Source: Schizochytrium sp. CCTCC M209059 (lineage: Eukaryota > Sar > Bigyra > Thraustochytrida > Thraustochytriidae). Taken from it: DNA of 64,000 nt. Below are positions 9,622-19,435 of this stretch, piece after piece; the first letter of the stretch is position 1; each line of letters begins with the position of its first letter. The position numbers were made by a program, and so were the translations under genes. Location: NCBI GenBank assembly GCA_000818945.1, contig KN805384.1:280265-344264 (forward strand), read 5' to 3'. Below the pieces are notes generated by a model. The model saw nothing but the letters and a program-made list of their open reading frames with translations. It ran no database searches and was not told the origin of the DNA.

Positions 9622-11157
9622 ACGACATTCGGACTGGGCTCCATCCGGGAAGTTCGACGCCATGTTGCCGGCTCGACTTGGTCAGTTGCAAGCCTGGCTT
9701 TTCTCCATGACCAGTGTCTATTGGTGAGTGCCTTGCCTTGCCTTGCCTTGCCGCAGCTGCAGCTGCAGCTGCTACCCTTTGAATCGAGGCTTGGAAGGCC
9801 GTACAGGGCCCCGTCTTCATCAGCCAGTCAAGTTGGCATACGACTGAATCTTGGTTCTGAGTCCGCCGTCGATTCGATTGTCGTGTCACTTTCATGATGC
9901 TTGCAGTCGCTCGCACTGCACTGCGTGGGTTGTTGCTGTTTATGACATCATCAAGAGGCGTCGCGCGTCCCTCCGCTGCCGCTGCAGCTGCCAAAACCTC
10001 TGGCAAGGCTCGCAAGCAATGTCGCGAGACAGCGGCGACATCTTCTTGTCTCCTTCCATTTTCACGCACCTATCTGTCGTTCGGAACCCCGGTGTCGGCT
10101 CGACTACCGAGCTCGTCTCAAAACTCCTACAGCAAGCGCCTTCTTCTCCAACCTTCGCCCCCCCCCCAACCTGTGCCTCGTACGCAGTACACACCTTCAG
10201 CGGGTCCCCGCGTCGTGGGAAGAATGGCGCGATCTCGCGACAGCGACGCGCTCTCATCTCACCCACTCCGTGTCAGCGCCGGCCTCGCTCGCCTCGCGCT
10301 GCCCGCCGGCCGAGCTGCTGCCGACGCTCGCGCATGAGGCGACGCCGGCGGCTGCTGCGGTTAACGCGGGCGTCCGGCCGGCCCCGGTTTCGTTCGATCC
10401 GCCGTGGCCTAGCCGGCAGGCATGAAGAAGAAGAAGAAGAAAAAGGACAAGAAGTAAACAAACACGGTTTCGTCTCCTTCAGTCTCTTCAGAGCGCTGTT
10501 TTGCCCTGATTCAGAGGTTGCACTCGCACGAGAACGCCGGCACGGCGTGGATGGATGCCACGGCCGGCCGAACGACTTCGACTCGACTCCACTCGATGTC
10601 CAGCCTCTGCAGCCGCCAGACAGACCAGGCGCATTGCATTGCAGTCAGCTCTCGAGAGAACGCCTGGTCTTGGCGACGTCCGTCGGGCGCGGTCGCGGTG
10701 AAGATCAGCCAGAGCGGCCTCGTGCACCAGCGCGAGGAGCCGCAATCCTGGCAAGACCGACCAGGCACCTCGAAGGCCAGGTCCCGGCCCTGGCGGAGCC
10801 TGGCGCCAAAACGAAGCTTGCTTGCGCGCGCTAAGGCTTGCTTTGAGGCGAGCGAGGCGCGGCGCTGCGGTCTGCGGCACGCTCGCTGCCCGCGGCTGGA
10901 CTTCTTCCTTGGGCGGTCTGGGCTGCGTCGCGACGCGCGGCGTCGGCGAGGAGCAGGGAGACGGCGCGTCGTCCGGGGGCGCTTTCAGCGGTCGCGGCGC
11001 GAAGAGCTCGGAACGGAGGAAGCGGGCGGGCAGGGGGCCGAAGACGCGGAGCGGGGGCGAAAGCAAAAGCAAAACACAGCGGCGGCGAGCGAGAGAGCGA
11101 CCTGGGTGGTCGCGGCCCATCGCCGCTGGAGAGGGAGAGCGGAAGCAACAGCGAGCG

Positions 11158-11187
11158 GCAAGCAAGCAAGCAAGCAAGCAAGCAAGC
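11158..11187 (+). repeat. GCAA tetranucleotide array abutting the FUSC copy 4 start
   Basis: About 7.5 units of GCAA ending three bases before the ATG at 11191. If translated it would read Ser-Lys-Gln-Ala repeats, but the in-frame extension begins at a TTG and looks like leader. Confidence 0.95.
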
Positions 11188-11190
11188 GAG

Positions 11191-14100
11191 ATGCGCGACG
11201 CGGCGTCAGAGCAGCTTTTCCAGGATTGGAACGAGGAGGAGGAACGTACACTGCAGGAAAGCGAGCTCCACGAGGCAGGCGAGGAGGAGCGCGCTCAGCT
11301 TCTCGATGTGAAACAGCACGAGGATGACGACAAATGGCTCGAACACGTCGACGCGTACGCAAAGCGGTGTCTCATGGAGATGGCATCGCCGCTGTCGCCC
11401 TCGCCCTCGAGGAGCTCGGACCTCGAGAAAGGATCACACGTCAGCTCCAACCAGCCACAACAGGAGAAAAGGAGTGCAGTCACCTTGAGAAAGAAGCCGC
11501 ACGCAAGGACCTCGAGTACTTGTCTCAATTTGACGCTGATCCAAAAGGTCACGATTCGAAATTTCATCACAGCCAGCGTTGCACTTATGCTGCCCTTTTT
11601 CGAAGTTATTCAATCGCTCACATACAACACGTCGCTAATGATTCCTATTCTGGCGCTTATTCTCATGCTGCGTCCAGCGCATATGACCGCGTACGGGAAC
11701 GAAGCGCACCAAATTTTATGTCTTGTCGTGTCGTGGCCCTTCTTCTTTGCGTGGTCTCTGGTCATCATCGCAGCTTCGCCGCACAACATCATCGGATACC
11801 TGATCCTCTTCTCTCTCGGCGTCTTTGCAGGTTTCCTTTTCGCCACGAGGAATCCGTCGATTCTCATGAATCTATTGGGCCCCATCATTACGTATTCTAT
11901 CATCCACATGTACGTCTTTCAGATCTACAACTTTCACGACTACGAAGACCCCTTCAAGGAGGCCCTCCTTGCGCTCGGCGGCGCAACCTTTGGCCTTGCG
12001 GCAGCGTTTGTTCTTCACTGGTTGGGCTCTTTGTTAATTTTTCCGTGGAGCATGATCAAAGATGCCCGACAAGGGCTGAGTAACCGGTACACCTCGTACG
12101 CCACCTTGCTCCGCCACCTACGGCCTGTGTACGATCGAATTGCTCTCCACGCTCTCGATCCGTCTGCAGATGCCAGTCGTACATTCGTCAGCGAGGAGCT
12201 TATCGACGCAGTTGCCGATGCACGCGACAAGGAGATTCAGTCCATTATTGTGTCGCAGCGCTGTGTCTCTGCCGCGATTTTGGAGACTCGCTTCTCCTTC
12301 AATGGCGACGGCCTCACGTATGTGCAGCGTCACCACACCACACTCAATCTTACACGAAATGCTCGCTCCTCGGCGGCCGAAATTGCCAATCACCGCGAAG
12401 ATTTTCTCGGCCCTCCCGGTGCAGAGAGTTCCTTGCAAAAAATGCTTGAGCAGCAGGAGCTGTTTATGCGGCAAGACGCTGTGCAGGAGGCAGCCATCGA
12501 GGAACATGAGGACGAGGACGCGCGGCAGCGACTGAAGCTGGCACGCGAGCGCATTCCCATGCTGATCGCCAAGCTCAACCTTTTGCTGGAGCTTGGCGCT
12601 CATCGCATGGCCACATTGGCTGGACTCCGGCCTTCAGACCGATCCCAAGATGCCTTGCGAGACAAAATGCTAAACTACTTGAAGCGCGAGCTCGTCGCAA
12701 TGGACGCGCTGGGCGCAGAGCTGGAAAATTTGGCTGTCTCATGGATGGAGCTCTATCTCCGCGCGCATGCTGTCAAGGCCTTTGAAGGACCTTCGAATGC
12801 CACGTTCCTCAAGCGCACTCGGATTATTTCCTACGTTCTCGTGCTTCTCAAGCTGGTGCGCGAGCAAAAACTGATTGTGGCCGAGTTCGAAAAAGAAAAG
12901 ACGCCGACGCTGGGCGCTGCGAAACGCGAATGGGCCCTGACGTTTCCTGCAAACGATGCTGTAGTTCCCACGCTGCACCCTTCGAGTCGCGAGGAAATGT
13001 ACGCTTCCTTTCCTACTCGCATTGCTCGGTGGGAGCACGAGCTGCTCACCTTGTGCGGGAGCAATCCGTGGAAAATTTCACTCAAATTCGCCTTTGGCAC
13101 CGTTATGATGGTACTCCCGGCCATGACCGACCCCTTTTACAAGATTTATTCGTCGATTCAGGCGGTAAATGCAGTCTTTGCTTTCCAGGTGGTACTTTTC
13201 CGATCGCAAACAGGGCTCGTCGTGGAGCGCGTCGTTCATCGGCTTCTCGGCATCATCGTCGGTGCGATCATCCTTGGTGTGGCCTGGGAACTGAGCTGCA
13301 TCAACGGGTGTCTGGATCCGAACCGGAAATGGATCATTTACGGTATTGAGATCTTTTGTCTCTTTTTCTACCTATGGTTCAAGGCAAAGTGGCCTCTCCA
13401 AGGCTACATGGGCTATGCGGCCATGCGAACCCTCGCGAGCATGTCGACACGGTTTGTCTCGGCTGACGACCCTGGTCTCGTGGACGTCTGGGAGCAAGCT
13501 GGATTTGTGATTGCAAGCTCTGCAGTTGGAGCCTTTTCTGCTCTATTCTTGTCGCTCGTGATTTGGCCAACGAGTGGTCGTTTCATGCTGCGCGAAGCGA
13601 TCGCAACCTCCTTTCACGATTTTATGCTTCTCACGGAGTCTGTGTTGAACGATCGCTACAACGAACCGACCAAGATTGACACAATGACGCCGCAGGTCTC
13701 TGCCTTCGAGCACCAGATTGCGCGTCGCCTGTACATGGATACTGCCATTATGTTGCGCTCCATGCAGCTGGAAACGATGCAGCGCATTAATTTTGACGCG
13801 CCAAGCGAGCTCTACAGCCTCGCCGTCAAGTGCTCGCAGGAGATCTGGCAGTCGCTTTGGAAGCTTAATCATCTGGGCGGCGTGCACATTTATCTCAAGG
13901 ACGCGGAAGGCCGTCGCACGCGCACGATGCATCCGCACACGGCGCGGGTGTTCTTCGCAGCGAACCGCTGGCTCACCTCATGCTTTGCTTCGATCGCTTC
14001 ACAGCTCAACGCCCCCCGCCGCGACTCTGCGCCTGTGCTGCGTCCGCTCGTGGCAACGCCTAAGCTTCTCAACGAGATGCTCGACGACTTTGTCGGCCGC

Positions 14101-14325
14101 GCCTACCGCGACGAGACGTTTTTGGAGCACGTCGTGTCCTCTCGCGATCTGGTGCTTATGCTCAACCTCCCTCTGCTCGCGGACTGTCTGCACGACATAT
14201 CCATCTCGCTCGACAAACTCTACGGCTTCATGGAGACCTACTTGCGCACGCCCGTGTACGCAGAAAGCCTCCGCGACGCCGAGGGGGTCTCTCTGGACCT
14301 CTACGTGGGTCCCAAGACCCAGTAG
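11191..14325 (+). CDS. FUSC/ArAE-like two-block membrane protein, copy 4
   Basis: A 1,044-aa protein. The ATG at 11191 follows the GCAA array by three bases and starts an N-terminus matching copy 3 (EEERAQLLDVKQHEDDDKW). First hydrophobic block about residues 117-290, followed by RPVYDRIALHALDP; helical cytosolic segment with LLLELGAHRMATLA; second block about 627-797, with WELSCINGC where most copies have WELACINGC, and WPTSGRFMLREAIATSFHDF. The C-terminal domain has INFDAPSELY, SLWKLNHLGG, NRWLTSCF and PVLRPLVATP. The open frame continues 123 codons upstream, but that stretch is Arg/Ser/Gly-rich, repeat-derived and lacks an upstream ATG. Function as for its neighbours: a membrane transporter or channel of unknown substrate. 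Confidence 0.88.
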   Translation: MRDAASEQLFQDWNEEEERTLQESELHEAGEEERAQLLDVKQHEDDDKWLEHVDAYAKRCLMEMASPLSPSPSRSSDLEKGSHVSSNQPQQEKRSAVTLRKKPHARTSSTCLNLTLIQKVTIRNFITASVALMLPFFEVIQSLTYNTSLMIPILALILMLRPAHMTAYGNEAHQILCLVVSWPFFFAWSLVIIAASPHNIIGYLILFSLGVFAGFLFATRNPSILMNLLGPIITYSIIHMYVFQIYNFHDYEDPFKEALLALGGATFGLAAAFVLHWLGSLLIFPWSMIKDARQGLSNRYTSYATLLRHLRPVYDRIALHALDPSADASRTFVSEELIDAVADARDKEIQSIIVSQRCVSAAILETRFSFNGDGLTYVQRHHTTLNLTRNARSSAAEIANHREDFLGPPGAESSLQKMLEQQELFMRQDAVQEAAIEEHEDEDARQRLKLARERIPMLIAKLNLLLELGAHRMATLAGLRPSDRSQDALRDKMLNYLKRELVAMDALGAELENLAVSWMELYLRAHAVKAFEGPSNATFLKRTRIISYVLVLLKLVREQKLIVAEFEKEKTPTLGAAKREWALTFPANDAVVPTLHPSSREEMYASFPTRIARWEHELLTLCGSNPWKISLKFAFGTVMMVLPAMTDPFYKIYSSIQAVNAVFAFQVVLFRSQTGLVVERVVHRLLGIIVGAIILGVAWELSCINGCLDPNRKWIIYGIEIFCLFFYLWFKAKWPLQGYMGYAAMRTLASMSTRFVSADDPGLVDVWEQAGFVIASSAVGAFSALFLSLVIWPTSGRFMLREAIATSFHDFMLLTESVLNDRYNEPTKIDTMTPQVSAFEHQIARRLYMDTAIMLRSMQLETMQRINFDAPSELYSLAVKCSQEIWQSLWKLNHLGGVHIYLKDAEGRRTRTMHPHTARVFFAANRWLTSCFASIASQLNAPRRDSAPVLRPLVATPKLLNEMLDDFVGRAYRDETFLEHVVSSRDLVLMLNLPLLADCLHDISISLDKLYGFMETYLRTPVYAESLRDAEGVSLDLYVGPKTQ

Positions 14326-14600
14326 GATAGCCACCCCACCACCAAACCCAATGTCTCCTAGTCCAAACCAAGTAAACTCCTTTCCTTCATCTCGCGCATC
14401 TTGTCCTCCTCCTCCTCCTCCTCCTCCTCTCCTTGCACGGCACAAAACCTCGCTACCCCCCACCAAATCGTCCCTCCGCTCTCGAGCGAAGCCCAACAGC
14501 ACCCAAGCCAGCCTCCTCTCATGCTGATCTTCTTCCCCGCCATCCACATCCACCCCAACCTCCAAATGTCAGACGCTCCCTCCTGCCGCCGAATCGCTCC

Positions 14601-14673
14601 GCATCGCATATCGCATATCGCATACCGCATATCGCGTACCGCATACCGCATACCGCATCGCATACCGCATCGC
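14601..14673. repeat. Imperfect GCATAYC array
   Basis: Roughly ten units mixing GCATATC, GCATACC and GCATC, reading as a diverging heptamer array. Confidence 0.85.
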
Positions 14674-14879
14674 CGCGGCGTGCCGGAGCGGGTGCTCGAG
14701 CTCGGGCTCAGCGGAGCTCGCGCGGCACAGCGGTCGGCCGCGCAAAGAGCAGAAACCGAGGGAGGGAGGGAGGGAGGGAGCGGCAGGGCGCGAGCGGGAA
14801 GGAGGAGAGGAGCGAGGCGCGCGACGCGGCGGCGATTTGTGGAGGCGCGCTGGTCGGGCGTCGCGTCACCTGGACTCTC

Positions 14880-14974
14880 AACTCGCAAGGCAAGGCAACT
14901 CGACTCGCAAGGCAAGGCAACTCGACTCGACTCGCAAGGCAACTCGCAACTCGACGCGCGACTCGACTCGCAAC
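14880..14974. repeat. Compound ACTCG / CAAGGCAA array
   Basis: Words AACTCGACTCGCAAGGCAAGGC and shorter derivatives recur over about 95 bp, giving a slippage-type compound minisatellite in the leader region of FUSC copy 5. Confidence 0.85.
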
Positions 14975-15255
14975 GTGGCGCGCGACGCGACCTGACTCGC
15001 GAGAGGCCGGCCATCCAGAGGCAGCGCAGGGGCCGCGACGAGGCGAGGCGAGGCGAGGCGAGGCGACTGGCGTGGGATCTGATCATAGCAGGCAGAACCA
15101 GCCTGGTGCGCTGACAGGACCGAGAGAACCAAGCTGCAAAAGCGGAGCACGCCGCGTGCCGGTGGACGCGCGGGAAGGCGAGGCGAGGGAGGTACCGGCG
15201 GCGGGCGGGCGCCGCAGGCGGGGTCAGGTGGGCGTGAGCTGAGAAAAGGGACAAG

Positions 15256-18200
15256 ATGTTTCAAGACTGGACGCAGGACCTCAACTCGCAGCGCCTGCAG
15301 AGCAAACTCGATGAGGCCGCAGAAGTCGAGCTCGAAGATCTCGCAGAAATCGAGGAGGATCTCGAGGCAGACGTCGTCGAGGAGGAGGGAGAGGATGATG
15401 GCGAGAAGGAACACATCGACATTCTGCGCCAAGTGAGCGATTACGCACGGGAGACCCTTCGCGACGCCCTAGGAGCATCGCAAACGTATCCTCCCAATGC
15501 AGGTAGCCCGCCTCTTAAGCCTTTGCAAGTGCCGGCCGAGCTTCGCACGAGCACGCCACCCATCGAGTCTCTTGATAGCCACGTTCGCAAATCCGATGAG
15601 GCGCATCCCGAAGCAGGAGCGCCCAAAGCATCGTCCTCGGAGGACCCCGAGCTAGGCGTGCCCGTGGTGGGCAAGGAACATCCGAGTCCTGCCGAGGCTC
15701 TCGGCGGTCTCAAACCCATGCCGGAACCAGGGGCCGCGAAACCCTCACCTCCAAACAAGGGCGGCATTCCCGCGCTCACGCGGCTGCAGATGATCCTCGC
15801 TCGCGACGCCATTGTCGCGGCACTCGCGCTATTGCTTCCCTTTTTCCCGGCGATTCGCGACATCTCGCAGGGTAGTTCCATTCTGATCCCCATCTTCGTC
15901 CTGATTCTCGCATTGCGACCTCTCAATGACACCTGTATTGGGGTCGAAGTACAACAATGGCTGTCATTCGCATATACTTGGCCATTCTTTTATGCGTGGT
16001 CGGTCTTCATGTTTGTCGTCGCCACTGACAATCTCGGTGCATTCATGTTTCTTCTTGGCCTCTTTTTAATTTTTGCCATGCTGATCGGTTTGACGAATTC
16101 CTACAGCACGCTATGCATGGTGGTCGAGTCCATCACCTACACGCTCGTCCACATTTCAGCATGGCGTATTTACAATTTACAGAACGAGCCCGAGGCTGAA
16201 AAGTTTCACCTCGCGCTAGCAAAGCTCAACGGTGCCTCGTTTGCCATTGCCCTACCCTTTTTTTTGCACTGGTTCGGTGCAATGACAATCTTTCCATGGC
16301 GCGCAGAAGTGCCAGCAAGAAATGCTCTCTACAGTCGGTACTGCTCATACGCCAAGATGCTCCGGCGCCTGCGGCCAGTGTATGACCGCATCGCCGTGTA
16401 CACGCTGAACCCAACGGCCCAAACGGAGGCCATTGGCGTTCCCTCGGATTTGCTCGACGCTCTCTCCGAAGCGCGCGAGCAAGAGGTAGCCTCTATTCCA
16501 TTGGCGCAAAAGTGGATGGACTCGGCGCTCATGGAAACTCGTTTTCGATTTCGTGGCGAAGGTATGGTGTACGTGGAGCGATATGAGCGCACTCTGGGCG
16601 TCACTCGAATTGCGCGCTCGGCCGCAACTGATCTCCTTACCAAGTTGCAACGTACGTATGCGCGAATGCGCGCCAATCCTGAGGAGGCGGCTCGCTCCCT
16701 CGAGGCTGAAAAGGCGCTCTTCCTCGAGATCGAGGCTGCAGAGAATGAGAACATGGAAGAGGGCGAGAAGAAGCGCAAGGAAATGGAGCGCTCACGAATT
16801 CCGATTCTCGTGACGCAAATCAATCTTTTGCTTGAGATGGGGGCACATCGGCTCGCGCAGCTGGCCGCAGCGCCTCCACGACAGCGTAGAGATTTATCTG
16901 AAGAGGAGCGCCAAGCCTTACTTCTTTTGAGGCGTGAGCAGAGGTTCCTCGACCGGCTGGCCAAGAATCTTCATGGTCTCGCCCTCACTTGGATGCGGCG
17001 CTTCCTTCGAAGACATGCGTTGCAGCCCCCCGATGCCTCGAGACCGAATCACAAGGCGTTTTTCAAACGTACCAAGCTTGCGGCCTACATTCTCGTGCTG
17101 CTCAAACTGGTCACTCTGCACCGCAAGGCGTGGCAGGAGCTTGCGGCGGAACCCGGGGCAGACAAACGTCGATGGAAGCGCGAGTGGCGACTCACCTTTC
17201 CCTTTCCCACGAAATTCCTCACCGTGCTCCCAGTGGTTGACCGCGAAACCTTTTATACTCCACTCGACGGCTGTCTGGCTGTCACGGAGCATGGCGTGTC
17301 TGAGTTTTTCTCGAGCCGGCTCTGGAAGGTTGCCTTCAAGTTTGCGCTTGGCACCACGCTCTTGGCTTTGCCAGGCGTGCTCGAGAGCTCGTACCAATGG
17401 TATTCGTCGGCGCAGTTGCTCAACGCGGTGTTCACCTTTCAAGTCATTCTGTTCAAGACCCAGGCTGGTCTCGTTATTGAACGAACCATCCATCGTTTGG
17501 TCGGCTTGTTTCTCGGTTACCTCGTGATTGGCATTGCTTGGGAGCTCGCGTGCATTAATGGGTGCGCAAACTCGGGACACGAGTGGATACTCTATGCTGT
17601 GGAGCTACTGTCGCTGGCCGCATATCTTTGGCAAAAGACGAAGATACCTAAACATGGCTATGTCGGTTTTGCTGCCTTTCGTACGATTGTCAGTCTGTCG
17701 GTGGTCTTTGCCGAGTCGTCGGACCCTGACGCTGTGGAAATCTGGCGGCAAGGCGGTTTTGTGCTCGGGTCTTCCGCCGTGGGAGCAGGGGTGGCCCTCG
17801 TCCTGGCGCTGCTGCTCTGGCCCGCGAGTGGTCGATCGATGATTCGAGAGGCGCTTTCCGAAGCGTATTTGGACTTTATCGTCCTTTTCGAGACGATCCT
17901 CACGGAGCGGTACGATAAGCCGGATGACATGGTCCGCGAGTTGGCGAGCGTGACTTCGTTTGAGAATCGTATCGCGCGTGGCCTCTTTGGCGACATGACA
18001 CCGAAATTGCGCTCGGCCGAGCTGGAGACGATGCAGCACATCAACTTTGATGCTCCCCATGAGTTGTACCTCAAGGCTGTGATTAGCACGCGCCGCATCT
18101 GGCATTCGTTGTGGAAATTGCATCATCTCGGCGGGATTTACATTTATTTGCGTGATAAGGAAGGGCAAACGCTTGTATCCATGCGACCTAGCACGGCGCG

Positions 18201-18576
18201 TGATATTTTCGCATCGAATCGCTGGCTCACCTCGGCTTTTGCCGTGATTGCAGCTCGTTTTGGCTCCAAGCGCCGAGACGCCATGCCTGTGCTACGACCT
18301 GTGGCTGCAACGCCGCACGTGCTCGAGGAAATTTTGCAGGATTTTCTCGCTCGGGCGTACAGCGACGATCTCTTTCTCGGCCGTGTCGTTGCCTCCGATG
18401 ACCTTTCCATGATGTGCAATCTGCCCCTGCTCAATGACAGTCTTCTTGACATCTCTTACGCGCTCGATGACCTATTTACCTTTATGGAGCGCTTTCTGCG
18501 CAAGCCAGAGTACGCAGACCGACTCCGCAAGGCGGAGCGTACGAGCTTTGACCTGTACAATAAGAAGGACGCATAA
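15256..18576 (+). CDS. FUSC/ArAE-like two-block membrane protein, copy 5
   Basis: A 1,106-aa protein, the longest copy. The ATG at 15256 (context CAAGATG) starts MFQDWTQDLN, followed by a very acidic N-terminal region and a longer Pro/Ser-rich linker than the others (about residues 75-170), which accounts for the extra length. First hydrophobic block about 182-350; RPVYDRIAVYTLNP; cytosolic helical part with LLLEMGAHRLAQLA; second block about 692-862 (WELACINGC, WPASGRSMIREALSEAYLDF). The C-terminal domain carries INFDAPHELY, LWKLHHLGGIYIY, NRWLTSAF and EYADRLRKAERTSFDLY, closest to copy 1. It is the last member of the array; the next gene is unrelated. Confidence 0.88.
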   Translation: MFQDWTQDLNSQRLQSKLDEAAEVELEDLAEIEEDLEADVVEEEGEDDGEKEHIDILRQVSDYARETLRDALGASQTYPPNAGSPPLKPLQVPAELRTSTPPIESLDSHVRKSDEAHPEAGAPKASSSEDPELGVPVVGKEHPSPAEALGGLKPMPEPGAAKPSPPNKGGIPALTRLQMILARDAIVAALALLLPFFPAIRDISQGSSILIPIFVLILALRPLNDTCIGVEVQQWLSFAYTWPFFYAWSVFMFVVATDNLGAFMFLLGLFLIFAMLIGLTNSYSTLCMVVESITYTLVHISAWRIYNLQNEPEAEKFHLALAKLNGASFAIALPFFLHWFGAMTIFPWRAEVPARNALYSRYCSYAKMLRRLRPVYDRIAVYTLNPTAQTEAIGVPSDLLDALSEAREQEVASIPLAQKWMDSALMETRFRFRGEGMVYVERYERTLGVTRIARSAATDLLTKLQRTYARMRANPEEAARSLEAEKALFLEIEAAENENMEEGEKKRKEMERSRIPILVTQINLLLEMGAHRLAQLAAAPPRQRRDLSEEERQALLLLRREQRFLDRLAKNLHGLALTWMRRFLRRHALQPPDASRPNHKAFFKRTKLAAYILVLLKLVTLHRKAWQELAAEPGADKRRWKREWRLTFPFPTKFLTVLPVVDRETFYTPLDGCLAVTEHGVSEFFSSRLWKVAFKFALGTTLLALPGVLESSYQWYSSAQLLNAVFTFQVILFKTQAGLVIERTIHRLVGLFLGYLVIGIAWELACINGCANSGHEWILYAVELLSLAAYLWQKTKIPKHGYVGFAAFRTIVSLSVVFAESSDPDAVEIWRQGGFVLGSSAVGAGVALVLALLLWPASGRSMIREALSEAYLDFIVLFETILTERYDKPDDMVRELASVTSFENRIARGLFGDMTPKLRSAELETMQHINFDAPHELYLKAVISTRRIWHSLWKLHHLGGIYIYLRDKEGQTLVSMRPSTARDIFASNRWLTSAFAVIAARFGSKRRDAMPVLRPVAATPHVLEEILQDFLARAYSDDLFLGRVVASDDLSMMCNLPLLNDSLLDISYALDDLFTFMERFLRKPEYADRLRKAERTSFDLYNKKDA

Positions 18577-18724
18577 ACGATTTTTATACGCTTCCCGCGA
18601 ATGGCTCCTCGTTGCCTTGTGTCGGCCTTCCTACAGGCTATGACATGACGACCCAGCGGGATCTCGGAGCGTTGGCTCTCTCTCGCCAGACCAAACGACC
18701 GTGATCATAATCTCAGACGGGCTG

Positions 18725-18725
18725 G

Positions 18726-18761
<36 letters not shown>

Positions 18762-18763
18762 CA
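18725..18763. repeat. CCTG tetranucleotide array
   Basis: About nine CCTG units ending in GCAGCTGC, downstream of FUSC copy 5. Its complement is GGCA/CAGG. Confidence 0.95.
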
Positions 18764-18938
18764 GCTGCTATCATCCCACGCGATCTAATACCTCCTGCCT
18801 GTACGTACTGCCTGTGCTGCTCACGGTTACCATCACTCACGACACGTATCGCATCACCATGGCATCGCGTGGCGTCGCATCGTATGGCACGGCGCATCAT
18901 TGGTAGGCTGGCAGAGAGAGACTGACAGGGCAGGGAGA

Positions 18939-18971
18939 CTGACAGACAGCTGAGACAGACAGACAGACAGA
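18939..18971 (+). repeat. GACA-rich array upstream of adenosine kinase
   Basis: GACAGACAG words ending in four perfect GACA units on the adenosine kinase sense strand, about 465 bp before its ATG and followed by GCAAGCAAGG words (18990-19006). Confidence 0.85.
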
Positions 18972-19435
18972 CCCCTATCACCGAGAAGGTAAGCAAGCAA
19001 GGCAAGCGAATCTTGCCGGCCCCCGCCCTCGCGACTCGGCCGGCAGCAGCCTTCTGCCGCGACGCGGGCCCCGTCCCTGGGCGGGCCGGCCGTCCTAGCA
19101 GAGCGCGCTCGCGCGCCGCGGGCGCACCGGGCGGCTGCGTCTGCGGCCCGGCGGGATGCGCATGGGAGGGAGATGTGCGAGCCCGCCGTCCTCGCCCTCT
19201 TCTCTTGTTGGTCTCGCTCCTGCGTCAGGAGTGGCGCGATGGGCGGGAATATCACCGCCGCGACGCAGCGATGACGCGAGCGCGGCGGACGGCTGGGGCG
19301 GGCGGGCGGAGAGGACTCGACGCAGGGAGACGACTAACAACGCGCGGCGCTGCGGCCTTTTCCCAGCATTCGAAGCAGCGTAAGATTCATTGCCGGAGCG
19401 AGCTCTCTTTAAAAGGAAGAAGCAGAAGATAGAAG

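Larger units (their letters stand above)
9566..11190. other. Spacer and probable leader upstream of FUSC copy 4
   Basis: No convincing gene in 1.6 kb. It begins with a T-run and AATAAA (9616-9621). A TTGCC array leads into CAGCTG palindromes (about 9727-9772), and a short C-run lies near 10160. GAAGAA repeats near 10425-10445 precede a possible transcript start region. Long open frames (9851-10834; 10822 onward) have no domain-like sequence and do not begin at credible ATGs. Confidence 0.6.
14326..15255. other. Spacer upstream of FUSC copy 5, dense in short tandem repeats
   Basis: No gene. Successive repeats: CTCCTC-rich tract (14404-14430), imperfect GCATAYC array (14601-14673), GGGA array (14760-14780), an array built on ACTCG and CAAGGCAA words (14880-14974), and GAGGC array (15040-15064). 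Open frames on both strands are translations of these repeats. Confidence 0.75.
18577..19435. other. Spacer between FUSC copy 5 and adenosine kinase
   Basis: No gene. It contains a CCTG array (18725-18763), GCATC/GCATGG words (18845-18895), a GACA array (18939-18971), GCAA words (18990-19006) and a very GC-rich stretch (19010-19340). The purine-rich segment AAAAGGAAGAAGCAGAAG lies just before the adenosine kinase ATG. Confidence 0.65.

Noticed and set aside
9851..10834. 327-codon open frame between FUSC copies 3 and 4
   Set aside because: Low-complexity Arg/Ser/Pro sequence in a GC-rich spacer, with no resemblance to the neighbours and no family-like motif.
10822..11190. N-terminal extension of FUSC copy 4 resembling a basic targeting peptide
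   Set aside because: It begins at TTG, runs through the GCAA array, and is absent from copy 3, whose N-terminus aligns with the ATG at 11191.
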